A DNA stretch of 64,000 nucleotides, from the NCBI GenBank assembly GCA_014649575.1, contig BMTH01000010.1, forward strand, positions 124,001 through 188,000. Reading direction: 5' to 3'. Source of the stretch: Streptomyces griseoincarnatus. Its GTDB lineage: Bacteria > Actinomycetota > Actinomycetes > Streptomycetales > Streptomycetaceae. The position numbers and the translations under genes are program-made. The notes beneath the pieces were generated by a model. That model did no database searches, was not told the DNA's origin, and was given only the letters and a program-made list of their open reading frames with translations. Of this stretch, positions 18,540 to 29,420 are shown piece by piece; the first letter of the stretch is position 1, and every line of letters starts with the position of its first letter.

Positions 18540-20312
18540 GTGGCAGCACTCAAAAAGGGACGGAACGCGAGCGCCACAAGCAAGCCGTGGCGCTCGCTGG
18601 CTCTGATCCTGATCGCCATCGTGGCGCTCACCGGGGGGATGTTCGCCTCCGGTCACACCACTCCGCGTCTCGGTATCGACCTGGCCGGCGGAACGAGCAT
18701 CACGCTGGCAGCGGTCCCCGAGGCGGGCCAGGAGTCCGCGATCAACAAGACCAACATGGACACCGCGGTCTCCATCATGGAGCGGCGTGTCAACGGTCTG
18801 GGCGTCTCCGAGGCCGAGGTCCAGACGCAGGGCGACCGCAACATCATCGTCAACATTCCCAAGGGCACGAATTCCAAGCAGGCCCGGGAACAGGTCGGCA
18901 CCACCGCCAAGCTCTACTTCCGTCCCGTGATCGCCACCGAGCTGGCCGGGGGCGGCGCCGCCCCGCAGCCCAGCGGGACCGGCGAGCCCTCCGCCGATCC
19001 CTCCGGCGACAAGGCCGGCGACAAGGCGACGGACGGCGCGAGCCAGGAGGCCACCGACGGCTCCTCGGCGTCCGCCGACCCCTCGGCGAGCGCCACCACC
19101 CAGGGCCGCGCGGTCACGGACGCCCTGAAGGCCGACGAGAGCCCGGCCGCCACGGACGAGGCCGGCCCCTCCCCGTCCGCCACGGGCGGCGCCGCCGACC
19201 CCGACGCCAAGCTCCAGGAGGCGTACGCCAAGCTCGACTGCACCAAGGAGAGCGTCCGCGCCACGGCCGGTGACGGCGCCAAGGCCACCGACCCCACCGT
19301 CGCCTGCGGCCAGAACTCCCAGGGCCAGTGGCAGAAGTACATCCTCGGCCCGGCCGCCGTCGACGGCACCGACGTGGACGAGGCCGACGCCGTCCTGAAC
19401 ACCACCTCCGGCGCCGGCTGGACCGTGACCATGAAGTTCACGGGCGAGGGCTCCAAGAAGTTCGCCGACATCACCGGCCAGCTCGCGCAGAAGCAGTCCC
19501 CGCAGAACCAGTTCGCGATCGTCCTGGACGGCGAGGTCGTCTCCGACCCGTACGTCCGGCAGGCCCTGACCGGCGGCAACGCCGAGATCTCCGGCAACTT
19601 CACGCAGCAGTCGGCGCAGGACCTGGCCAACATGCTGTCCTACGGCGCCCTGCCGCTGACCTTCCGTGAGGACAGCGTCACCACCGTCACCGCCGCCCTC
19701 GGCGGCGAGCAGCTCCAGGCCGGTCTGATCGCCGGCGCCATCGGCCTCGCGCTGGTGATCCTGTACCTGCTCTTCTACTACCGCGGTCTGTCGTTCATCG
19801 CCATCGCGTCGCTGCTGGTCTCCGCGGCCCTCACCTACGTGATCATGTCGCTGCTCGGCCCGACCATCGGCTTCGCGCTGAACCTGCCGGCCGTCTGCGG
19901 CGCCATCGTCGCCATCGGCATCACGGCGGACTCGTTCATCGTCTACTTCGAACGGGTCCGGGACGAGATCCGTGAGGGCCGTTCCCTGCGCCCCTCCGTG
20001 GAGCGGGCCTGGCCGCGCGCCCGGCGCACCATCCTGGTCTCCGACTTCGTGTCCTTCCTCGCCGCCGCGGTGCTCTTCGTGGTCACCGTCGGCAAGGTGC
20101 AGGGCTTCGCGTTCACCCTGGGTCTGACCACCGTCCTCGACGTCGTGGTGGTGTTCCTCTTCACCAAGCCGCTGCTGACGCTGATGGCCCGCCGCAAGTT
20201 CTTCGCGAGCGGCCACAAGTGGTCCGGTCTCGACCCGAAGGCGCTGGGCGCGAAACCGCCGCTGCGCCGCACCCGTCGTCCCTCCGCCCCTGCCCAGACG
20301 AAGGAGGCGTGA
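18540..20312 (+). CDS. secD: Protein translocase subunit SecD
   Basis: A 590-residue RND-type membrane protein that uses the proton gradient to pull exported proteins across the membrane. The N-terminal span (SLALILIAIVALTGGMFAS) is followed by the P1 domain starting LGIDLAGGTSI. The C-terminal half holds five spans (from AGAIGLALVILYLLFYYRGL). Between the two P1 parts, about residues 140-245, lies a low-complexity insert rich in Ser, Ala, Asp, Thr and Pro. The GTG at 18540 is chosen since purine-rich AGAGGGAG precedes it and basic residues then lead into the span; an ATG at 18480 without a ribosome site would add 20 residues. Confidence 0.93.
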   Translation: MAALKKGRNASATSKPWRSLALILIAIVALTGGMFASGHTTPRLGIDLAGGTSITLAAVPEAGQESAINKTNMDTAVSIMERRVNGLGVSEAEVQTQGDRNIIVNIPKGTNSKQAREQVGTTAKLYFRPVIATELAGGGAAPQPSGTGEPSADPSGDKAGDKATDGASQEATDGSSASADPSASATTQGRAVTDALKADESPAATDEAGPSPSATGGAADPDAKLQEAYAKLDCTKESVRATAGDGAKATDPTVACGQNSQGQWQKYILGPAAVDGTDVDEADAVLNTTSGAGWTVTMKFTGEGSKKFADITGQLAQKQSPQNQFAIVLDGEVVSDPYVRQALTGGNAEISGNFTQQSAQDLANMLSYGALPLTFREDSVTTVTAALGGEQLQAGLIAGAIGLALVILYLLFYYRGLSFIAIASLLVSAALTYVIMSLLGPTIGFALNLPAVCGAIVAIGITADSFIVYFERVRDEIREGRSLRPSVERAWPRARRTILVSDFVSFLAAAVLFVVTVGKVQGFAFTLGLTTVLDVVVVFLFTKPLLTLMARRKFFASGHKWSGLDPKALGAKPPLRRTRRPSAPAQTKEA

Positions 20313-20315
20313 GAG

Positions 20316-21431
20316 ATGTCGAAGCTCGGCACCCTCGGCGCCCGACTCCACCACGGCGAGATCGGCTACGACTTCGTCAAGAACCGCAAGATCTGGTACG
20401 GCATCTCGATCCTCATCACCATCACGGCCATCGTCGGCCTGGCGGTGCGCGGCCTGCACATGGGCATCGAGTTCCAGGGCGGCGCGGTCTTCACCACCCC
20501 GAAGAACACGAGCGTCTCGGTGTCCACCGCCGAGGGCTACGCGGAGGACGCCTCCGGCCACGACGCCATCGTCCAGAAGCTCGGCGACGGCAGCATGCGC
20601 ATCCAGGTCGCGGGCATCGACACCAAGACCTCGGACACCATCAAGGAGCGGCTCGCCGACGACCTCAAGGTCGACGCCGAGAAGATCAACGCCGAACTGG
20701 TCGGTCCCAGCTGGGGCGAGCAGATCGCCAACAAGGCCTGGCAGGGCCTGGGGATCTTCCTGATCCTGGTGGTGATCTATCTGGCGATCGCCTTCGAATG
20801 GCGGATGGCCCTCGCCGCGTTCGTCGCGCTGATCCACGACATCACCATCACGGTCGGGATCTACGCCCTCGTCGGCTTCGAGGTCACCCCCGGCACGGTG
20901 ATCGGTCTGCTCACCATCCTCGGCTACTCGCTGTACGACACGGTGGTCGTCTTCGACAGCCTCAAGGAACAGACCAAGGACATCACCAAGCAGACCCGCT
21001 GGACGTACAGCGAGATCGCCAACCGGTCGATCAACAGCACCCTGGTGCGGTCGGTCAACACCACGGTGGTCGCGCTGCTTCCGGTGGCGGGCCTGCTGTT
21101 CATCGGCGGCGGCGTCCTCGGCGCCGGCATGCTGAACGACATCTCCCTGTCGCTGTTCGTCGGCCTCGCCGCCGGTGCGTACTCCTCGATCTTCATCGCC
21201 ACCCCGCTCGTCGCCGATCTCAAGGAGCTCGAGCCGGCCATGAAGAGCCTGAAGAAGCGCGTACTGGCCAAGCGCGCCCACGGCGGCGACCCGGACGAGG
21301 GCCGGGACGCCCCGGGGAGCGACGACGAGTACGACGAGCCCGCCGGCGTCGCGGCGGCGGTCGTCGGTCCTCGTAACCAGCCCGCGTCCCGTACCCGTGG
21401 CCGCGGCCGACCCTCGGGGAAGCGCCGATGA
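20316..21431 (+). CDS. secF: Protein translocase subunit SecF
   Basis: A 371-residue partner of SecD with six spans: one N-terminal (IWYGISILITITAIVGLAV), the P1-like periplasmic domain (MGIEFQGGAVF), then five C-terminal spans with the conserved GYSLYDTVVVFDRL-like segment (here VVVFDSLKEQ). The C-terminus is a 65-residue basic and acidic cytoplasmic tail. GGAGG lies 8 bases before the ATG, which is 3 bases after the secD stop. The stop overlaps apt by four bases (ATGA). Confidence 0.95.
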   Translation: MSKLGTLGARLHHGEIGYDFVKNRKIWYGISILITITAIVGLAVRGLHMGIEFQGGAVFTTPKNTSVSVSTAEGYAEDASGHDAIVQKLGDGSMRIQVAGIDTKTSDTIKERLADDLKVDAEKINAELVGPSWGEQIANKAWQGLGIFLILVVIYLAIAFEWRMALAAFVALIHDITITVGIYALVGFEVTPGTVIGLLTILGYSLYDTVVVFDSLKEQTKDITKQTRWTYSEIANRSINSTLVRSVNTTVVALLPVAGLLFIGGGVLGAGMLNDISLSLFVGLAAGAYSSIFIATPLVADLKELEPAMKSLKKRVLAKRAHGGDPDEGRDAPGSDDEYDEPAGVAAAVVGPRNQPASRTRGRGRPSGKRR

Positions 21432-21976
21432 GCGACCACGCCGACCTGTCCGGCCTGCTGCTGAGCCGCATCCGGGACGTGGCGGACTACCCGGAGCCGG
21501 GCGTGATGTTCAAGGACATCACCCCGCTCCTGGCCGACCCCAAGGCCTTCGACGCGCTCACCGGCGCCCTCGTGGACGTCGCCCACCGGGCGAGCGCCAC
21601 CAAGGTCGTCGGCCTGGAGGCCCGCGGGTTCATCCTCGGCGCCCCGGTCGCGGTCCGCGCCGGCCTGGGCTTCATCCCCGTCCGCAAGGCGGGCAAGCTC
21701 CCCGGCGCCACCCTCAGCCAGTCGTACGACCTGGAGTACGGGTCGGCCGAGATCGAGGTCCACGCGGAGGACCTCGGCGCCGAGGACCGCGTCCTGGTCG
21801 TCGACGACGTCCTGGCCACCGGCGGCACCGCCGAGGCGTCCCTCCAGCTCATCCGCAGGGCGGGCGCCGAGGTCGCGGGCCTCGCCGTGCTGATGGAGCT
21901 CGGCTTCCTCGGCGGCCGTGCCCGGCTGGAGCCCGCCCTCGCCGGCGCCCCGCTGGAGGCGCTGCTCAGGGTCTGA
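21428..21976 (+). CDS. apt: Adenine phosphoribosyltransferase
   Basis: A 182-residue type I phosphoribosyltransferase that salvages adenine to AMP with PRPP. The PRPP-binding loop VLVVDDVLATGGTAEAS is near residues 122-138 and the family flag RDVADYPEPGVMFKDITPLL is at the N-terminus. It is translationally coupled to secF. A terminator hairpin and a candidate promoter separate it from relA; apt-relA is a conserved actinobacterial pair. Confidence 0.96.
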   Translation: MSDHADLSGLLLSRIRDVADYPEPGVMFKDITPLLADPKAFDALTGALVDVAHRASATKVVGLEARGFILGAPVAVRAGLGFIPVRKAGKLPGATLSQSYDLEYGSAEIEVHAEDLGAEDRVLVVDDVLATGGTAEASLQLIRRAGAEVAGLAVLMELGFLGGRARLEPALAGAPLEALLRV

Positions 21977-22012
21977 GGACCCCGGGGCGCCCGAGACGGC
22001 CCCTGGAAACAC

Positions 22013-22052
22013 CACGCAGGCGGACCCGGAGGAATCCGGCGTCCGCCTCGTG
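22013..22052 (+). terminator. Terminator between apt and relA
   Basis: AGGCGGAC (22018-22025) pairs with GTCCGCCT (22041-22048), the inner CCGGA pairs with TCCGG around a GGAA loop, and CACG/CGTG extends the base. TTTCTCC follows. Confidence 0.7.
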
Positions 22053-22063
22053 CGTTTCTCCTG

Positions 22064-22132
22064 TTGACCGTCCTCACACCGCTCCGGAGACGATCGGCGG
22101 GCCCGGGCTCGCTACCATGGGGTCTCCGGAGC
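22064..22132 (+). promoter_or_regulatory. relA control region: candidate promoter flanked by identical palindromes
   Basis: The 8-bp palindrome CTCCGGAG occurs at 22082-22089 and again at 22124-22131, exactly 42 bp apart. With flanks it forms an 11-bp inverted repeat (22081-22091 with 22122-22132). A TAnnnT element, TACCAT, lies between at 22113-22118, and a TTGACC at 22064-22069 could be a -35 for a start nearer 22100. Either a dimeric regulator or an RNA hairpin could be read from this. Confidence 0.45.
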
Positions 22133-22168
22133 CTGACCGGGGACCCGGATCGCGCACGAGGAGCCCTC

Positions 22169-24697
<2,529 letters not shown>

Positions 24698-24716
24698 GCA
24701 GCGCGCGGAGCGCACG

Positions 24717-24753
24717 GAAGGGGCCGTCGTACCCGAGGTACGGCGGCCCCTCC
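24717..24753. terminator. Bidirectional terminator relA / DUF349 gene
   Basis: A 14-bp stem with one G-U pair (24720-24733 with 24737-24750) closes a 3-base loop between two converging genes. Confidence 0.8.
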
Positions 24754-24773
24754 GTCGTGTCCGTCGGCCGGCC

Positions 24774-26003
24774 TCAGCCGCCGAACTCCTGGAGACCCTT
24801 CAGGGCCTGGTCCAGCAGGGCCTGGCGGCCCTCCAGCTCGCGCTCCAGCTTCTCCGCCCTCGCGGAGTTGCCCTGCGCGCGGGCCTGCTCGATCTGGCCC
24901 TTCAGCTTGTCCACGGCGGCCTGCAGCTGACCGGTCAGACCCTCGGCCCGGGCACGGGCTTCCGGGTTGGTCCGGCGCCACTCGGCCTCCTCGGCCTCCT
25001 GGATCGCGCGCTCCACGGCGTGCATCCGGCCCTCGACCTTCGGGCGGGCGTCCCTCGGCACATGGCCGATGGCCTCCCAGCGCTCGTTGATCTGACGGAA
25101 CGCGGCCCTGGCGGCCTTGAGATCCGCGATCGGCAGCAGCTTCTCCGCCTCGCCGGCCAGCTCCTCCTTGAGCTTCAGGTTCTCCGCCTGCTCGGCGTCA
25201 CGCTCCGCGAACACCGAGGAACGGGCCGCGAAGAAGACGTCCTGGGCGCCGCGGAAGCGGTTCCACAGCTCTTCCTCGTGCTCGCGCTGGGCCCTTCCCG
25301 CGGCCTTCCACTGCGCCATCAGGTCGCGGTACCGGGCCGCGGTCGGGCCCCAGTCCGTCGACCCCGACAGCGCCTCGGCCTCGGCGACCAGCTGCTCCTT
25401 GATCCGGCGGGCCTCCTCGCGCTGCGCGTCCAGCTGCGCGAAGTGCTGCTTGCGCCGCTTGGAGAACGCCGACCGCGCGTGCGAGAACCGGTGCCACAGC
25501 TCGTCGTCGGACTTGCGGTCCAGCCGCGGCAGACCCTTCCAGGTGTCCACCAGGGCCCGCAGCCGCTCACCGGCCGCCCGCCACTGGTCGGACTGCGCCA
25601 GCTCCTCGGCCTCGGTGACCAGCGCCTCCTTGGCCTGCCGCGCCTCCTCGGACTGCCGGGCCCGCTGTGCCTTGCGCTCCTCGCGACGCTTGTCGACCAG
25701 CTCCACGAGCTTGTCCAGCCGGACCCTGAGGGCGTCCAGGTCGCCGACCGCGTGATGGGCGTCCACCTGCTCGCGCAGGTGGTCGATCGCGGCCATGGCG
25801 TCCTTGGACGACAGGTCGGTGGTCCTCACCCGCTTCTCGAGGAGGCCGATCTCGACAACCAGGCCCTCGTACTTGCGCTCGAAGTAGGCCAGCGCCTCGT
25901 CAGGGGAGCCGGCCTGCCAGGAACCGACGACCTTCTCGCCGTCGGCCGTACGCACGTACACGGTCCCCGTCTCGTCGACGCGGCCCCACGGGTCGCTGCT
26001 CAC
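24774..26003 (-). CDS. DUF349 helical repeat protein
   Basis: A 409-residue cytoplasmic protein made of tandem DUF349 units, recognisable by repeated aromatic-basic segments such as LWHRFSHARSAFSKRRKQHF, LWNRFRGAQDVFFAARSS and INERWEAIGHVPRD, with coiled-coil helices between (residues 50-110 and 350-400). The molecular role of DUF349 proteins is not established. The GTG at 26003 has GGAGGAGG 5 bases upstream. It converges on relA and lies downstream of the cyclophilin gene on the same strand, with a 137-base gap. Confidence 0.88.
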   Translation of the reverse strand: MSSDPWGRVDETGTVYVRTADGEKVVGSWQAGSPDEALAYFERKYEGLVVEIGLLEKRVRTTDLSSKDAMAAIDHLREQVDAHHAVGDLDALRVRLDKLVELVDKRREERKAQRARQSEEARQAKEALVTEAEELAQSDQWRAAGERLRALVDTWKGLPRLDRKSDDELWHRFSHARSAFSKRRKQHFAQLDAQREEARRIKEQLVAEAEALSGSTDWGPTAARYRDLMAQWKAAGRAQREHEEELWNRFRGAQDVFFAARSSVFAERDAEQAENLKLKEELAGEAEKLLPIADLKAARAAFRQINERWEAIGHVPRDARPKVEGRMHAVERAIQEAEEAEWRRTNPEARARAEGLTGQLQAAVDKLKGQIEQARAQGNSARAEKLERELEGRQALLDQALKGLQEFGG

Positions 26004-26140
26004 AGCGCCTCCTCCACATGATGCCGTCGAGGGGCCTGTGCGCTCCCCCGGGCATCGTCCACAGTTTCGTCACGGCCAACATAGGCGACCGACGGGACGC
26101 CTGTCCGCATCCCGCGCGACCGAAATTACGCAGTTGGGGC

Positions 26141-26962
26141 TCAGGATGCGGTGACGGTCGCCTTGTCGATCACGACCGTCGCGTTGGGCGCCCCGTCGCC
26201 CGCCCCGGTGCTCTCCCCGGCGTCGGCGATCTTCTTCAGAACCTTCAGGCCCGCGTCCGAGACGGTGCCGAACGGTGTGTAGCTGGGCGGAAGCTGACTG
26301 TCTTCGTAGACCAGGAAGAACTGGCTGCCGCCACTGTCCTTCTGCCCGGTGTTGGCCATCGCCACCGTGCCCGCCGGGTAGGTGTTGTTCTTGAGGCTCG
26401 CGTCCTTCAGGTTCTCGTCCGGGATCGTGTAGCCGGGACCGCCGGTGCCCGTGCCCGTGGGGTCGCCGCACTGCAGGACGTAGATGCCGTTGGTGGTGAG
26501 CCGGTGGCACTTGGTGTGGTCGAAGTAGCCCTTGTTCGCGAGGAAGTTGAACGAGTTGACCGTGTGCGGGGCCGCCGACGCGTTCAGCGCCACGTCGATC
26601 GTCCCGCAGGTGGTCTCGAGCGTCATCGTGTACTTCGCCGACTCGTCGATCGACAGCGCCGGCTCCTTCTTCCACGTCTGCTTCTCGACCTCGCCCGCGG
26701 CCGGCTTCTCGCACGGGTCCGGGGCCTTGCCCGTCTCCTCGGCCTCCGGCGTGACCTCTGCGGCCGCGTTGGTCTTGTCGTCGTCCTGCTTGAGCACCCC
26801 CGTCGTGTACAGCGCGAGGCTGCCGATCAGGGTCACACCGAGCACCGACGCGATGACCGCGTTACGGACCCGCGACTTGCGCCGCGCCTCGGTATGCCGC
26901 TGCTGCTGCCGCAAGAACTTCTCCCGGGCGAGCTGACGCCGCCGCTGCTCCTGGCTGACCAC
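26141..26962 (-). CDS. Membrane-anchored cyclophilin-type peptidyl-prolyl isomerase
   Basis: A 273-residue protein. A basic N-terminus (QRRRQLAREKFLRQQQRHTEARRKSR) precedes a single span at about 34-52 (AVIASVLGVTLIGSLALY), so it is a type II membrane protein. An acidic linker leads to the cyclophilin domain (about 105-270) with NSFNFLANKGYFDHTKCHRL, AMANTGQKDSGGSQFFLVY and TPFGTV. The catalytic Arg of the usual FHR motif aligns with CHR, and QFF is intact. It folds proteins outside the membrane by proline isomerisation. The GTG at 26962 follows GAGGAGAG. Mycobacterial Rv2582 (ppiB) holds the same place next to the metallo-hydrolase and hisS. Confidence 0.9.
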   Translation of the reverse strand: MVSQEQRRRQLAREKFLRQQQRHTEARRKSRVRNAVIASVLGVTLIGSLALYTTGVLKQDDDKTNAAAEVTPEAEETGKAPDPCEKPAAGEVEKQTWKKEPALSIDESAKYTMTLETTCGTIDVALNASAAPHTVNSFNFLANKGYFDHTKCHRLTTNGIYVLQCGDPTGTGTGGPGYTIPDENLKDASLKNNTYPAGTVAMANTGQKDSGGSQFFLVYEDSQLPPSYTPFGTVSDAGLKVLKKIADAGESTGAGDGAPNATVVIDKATVTAS

Positions 26963-27081
26963 CGGGTTCTCTCCTCATGCGTCTCGTGTGCCGGCCGGTA
27001 CGCGTGCGTGCGTGCGGTGAGCCGACCGCCTGCGTGTGCCCCGTACCGTATATGGGTTCGCTGAGGAATCGGCAGCGCCGG

Positions 27082-27087
27082 TAGGCT
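27082..27087 (+). promoter_or_regulatory. Candidate promoter -10 (TAGGCT) of the metallo-hydrolase-hisS unit
   Basis: TAGGCT lies 58 bases before the GTG at 27146. A weak -35 TTCGCT (27057-27062) is 19 bases upstream. Confidence 0.45.
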
Positions 27088-27145
27088 CTGACCACGGGCG
27101 CAGCCCGTCGCAAGCCTCCCGTACCGACACAAACGAAGGACGATC

Positions 27146-27856
27146 GTGCTCATTGCCGGGTTCCCCGCCGGAGCATGGGGGACGAACTGTTATCTCGTCG
27201 CCCCCGCCGCCGGTGAGGAGTGCGTGATCATCGACCCGGGCCACCAGGCCGCCGACGGTGTGGCGGAGGCGGTCCGCAAGCACCGGCTCAAGCCCGTCGC
27301 CGTCGTCCTCACCCACGGCCACATCGACCATGTCGCCTCGGTGGTCCCGGTCTGCGGCGCGCACGACGTGCCCGCCTGGATCCACCCCGACGACCGGTAC
27401 ATGATGAGCGACCCGGAGAAGGGCATAGGCCGGGCCATCGGCATGCCGCTCATGGGGGAGCTGACGGTGGGGGAGCCGGACGACGTCAAGGAGCTCACCG
27501 ACGGCGCCGCGCTGAAGCTGGCGGGTCTGGAGTTCTCCGTCGCGCACGCCCCGGGCCATACCAAGGGGTCGGTGACCTTCAACCTCCCCGAGTCGGCCGA
27601 CATCCCGCCGGTCATGTTCTCGGGCGACCTGTTGTTCGCCGGCTCCGTCGGACGCACCGACCTGCCCGGCGGTGACATGGCCGAGATGCTCGACTCGCTG
27701 GCCCGCGTGTGCCTGCCGCTCGACGACTCGACCGTGGTGCTGTCCGGACACGGCCCCCAGACCACCATCGGCCAGGAGCGCGCCACCAACCCGTATCTGC
27801 GGCAGGTGGCCGCCGGCCCGGGAGCCCCGACCGAGGCTCCCCGACGAGGAATGTGA
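27146..27856 (+). CDS. Metallo-beta-lactamase-fold hydrolase (glyoxalase II-like)
   Basis: A 236-residue protein with the zinc motif H57-G-H59-I-D61-H62, the second histidine in HAPGHTKGSV, the bridging Asp in FSGDLLFAGSVGRTDLPGG and the final GHGPQT. This is the glyoxalase II/YcbL type of hydrolase that cleaves thioesters such as S-lactoyl adducts; the substrate is not set by sequence, and Streptomyces lacks glutathione. The GTG start has GAAGGA 5 bases upstream. It is followed at once by hisS, as in mycobacteria (Rv2581c-Rv2580c). Confidence 0.9.
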   Translation: MLIAGFPAGAWGTNCYLVAPAAGEECVIIDPGHQAADGVAEAVRKHRLKPVAVVLTHGHIDHVASVVPVCGAHDVPAWIHPDDRYMMSDPEKGIGRAIGMPLMGELTVGEPDDVKELTDGAALKLAGLEFSVAHAPGHTKGSVTFNLPESADIPPVMFSGDLLFAGSVGRTDLPGGDMAEMLDSLARVCLPLDDSTVVLSGHGPQTTIGQERATNPYLRQVAAGPGAPTEAPRRGM

Positions 27857-27867
27857 CGAGTACTTCC

Positions 27868-29130
27868 GTGAGCACCTTCAAGGCACCCAAGGGCACTTAC
27901 GACCTGCTGCCGCCCGATTCCGCCAAGTACCTCGCCGTGCGCGAGGCGATCGCCGCCCCCTTGCGCGGCTCCGGCTACGGCTACATCGAGACGCCCGGCT
28001 TCGAGAGCGTCGAGCTGTTCGCGCGGGGCGTCGGCGAGTCCACCGACATCGTCACCAAGGAGATGTACGCCTTCGAGACCAAGGGCGGCGACCGGCTCGC
28101 CCTGCGCCCCGAGGGCACCGCCTCCGTGCTGCGCGCCGCCCTGGAGGCCAACCTGCACAAGGCGGGCAACCTCCCCGTCAAGCTCTGGTACTCCGGCTCG
28201 TACTACCGCTACGAGCGCCCCCAGAAGGGCCGCTACCGGCACTTCTCGCAGGTGGGCGCCGAGGCGATCGGCGCGGAGGACCCGGCGCTCGACGCCGAAC
28301 TGATCATCCTGGCGGACCAGGCGTACCGCTCCCTGGGCCTGCAGAACTTCCGCATCCTGCTGAACAGCCTGGGCGACAAGGAGTGCCGTCCCGTCTACCG
28401 GGAGGCGCTGCAGACCTTCCTGCGCGGCCTGGACCTGGACGAGGACACCCTGCGCCGCGCGGAGATCAACCCCCTGCGCGTCCTGGACGACAAGCGGGAG
28501 TCGGTGCAGAAGCAGCTCACCGGCGCGCCCCTGCTGCGTGACTACCTCTGCGACGCCTGCAAGGCGTACCACGAGGAGGTGCGTGAGCTGGTCACGGCGG
28601 CGGGCGTGGTCTTCGAGGACGACCCCAAGCTCGTGCGCGGCCTGGACTACTACACCCGCACGACCTTCGAGTTCGTGCACGACGGCCTCGGCTCCCAGTC
28701 CGCGGTGGGCGGCGGCGGCCGCTACGACGGCCTGTCCGAGATGATCGGCGGCCCCGCGCTGCCGTCCGTCGGCTGGGCGCTCGGCGTCGACCGCACGGTG
28801 CTGGCCCTGGAGGCGGAGGGCGTCGAGCTCGAACTGCCCGCCACCACCAGCGTGTTCGCCGTGCCGCTCGGCGACGAGGCCCGCCGGGTGCTGTTCGCGA
28901 AGGTCACCGAGCTGCGCAAGAACGGCGTGGCCGCGGACTTCGCCTACGGGGGCAAGGGCCTCAAGGCCGCGATGAAGGCTGCCAACCGCTCGGGCGCGCG
29001 GTACGCGTTGATCCTCGGCGAGCGCGACATCGAGCAGGGCGTGGTCCAGCTCAAGGACCTGGAGTCCGGTGAGCAGAGCGCGGTCGGCATGAACGAGATC
29101 GTGGCGGAGCTCGAGTCAGGCCTCGGCTGA
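27868..29130 (+). CDS. hisS: Histidyl-tRNA synthetase
   Basis: A class II synthetase of 420 residues. Class motif 2 (SGSYYRYERPQKGRYRHFSQVGAEAIG), the HisRS signature LVRGLDYYTRTTFEF and motif 3 (LPSVGWALGVDR) are intact, and a C-terminal anticodon domain follows (TSVFAVPLGDEAR onward). The start is uncertain: the GTG at 27868 gives the family-typical VSTFKAPKGTYDLLPP, while an in-frame GTG at 27853 overlaps the upstream stop (GTGA) and would add five residues. A hairpin terminator follows. Confidence 0.95.
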   Translation: MSTFKAPKGTYDLLPPDSAKYLAVREAIAAPLRGSGYGYIETPGFESVELFARGVGESTDIVTKEMYAFETKGGDRLALRPEGTASVLRAALEANLHKAGNLPVKLWYSGSYYRYERPQKGRYRHFSQVGAEAIGAEDPALDAELIILADQAYRSLGLQNFRILLNSLGDKECRPVYREALQTFLRGLDLDEDTLRRAEINPLRVLDDKRESVQKQLTGAPLLRDYLCDACKAYHEEVRELVTAAGVVFEDDPKLVRGLDYYTRTTFEFVHDGLGSQSAVGGGGRYDGLSEMIGGPALPSVGWALGVDRTVLALEAEGVELELPATTSVFAVPLGDEARRVLFAKVTELRKNGVAADFAYGGKGLKAAMKAANRSGARYALILGERDIEQGVVQLKDLESGEQSAVGMNEIVAELESGLG

Positions 29131-29142
29131 GACGTCCCGTCC

Positions 29143-29180
29143 CGGGCGCCGTGTCCCCTTCCGAGGGGGCCCGGCGCCCG
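29143..29180 (+). terminator. hisS terminator
   Basis: CGGGCGCC (29143-29150) pairs with GGCGCCCG (29173-29180), and the inner CCCC pairs with GGGG. It begins 13 bases after the stop. Confidence 0.65.
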
Positions 29181-29420
29181 CGTCGTCAACGGCACGGATC
29201 CTGGTCCCACCCCGGCGGGGGACCCCAGGTCGGACGCGTGTGCGGGACCCTGGGTGGACCGGCCGAAACCCTTACCCTGGGTCGAACACCCGTACGTCCT
29301 TATGCGGGTCCAACGGCGCGTTCACGGGGCCGTACGGCACAATGACCCTGCCCGAAGCAGGTCCAGACTCACCAGTGACGGAATCGGCGTATGAGCAGGA
29401 CGACAGTCAGGGACGTCGAC

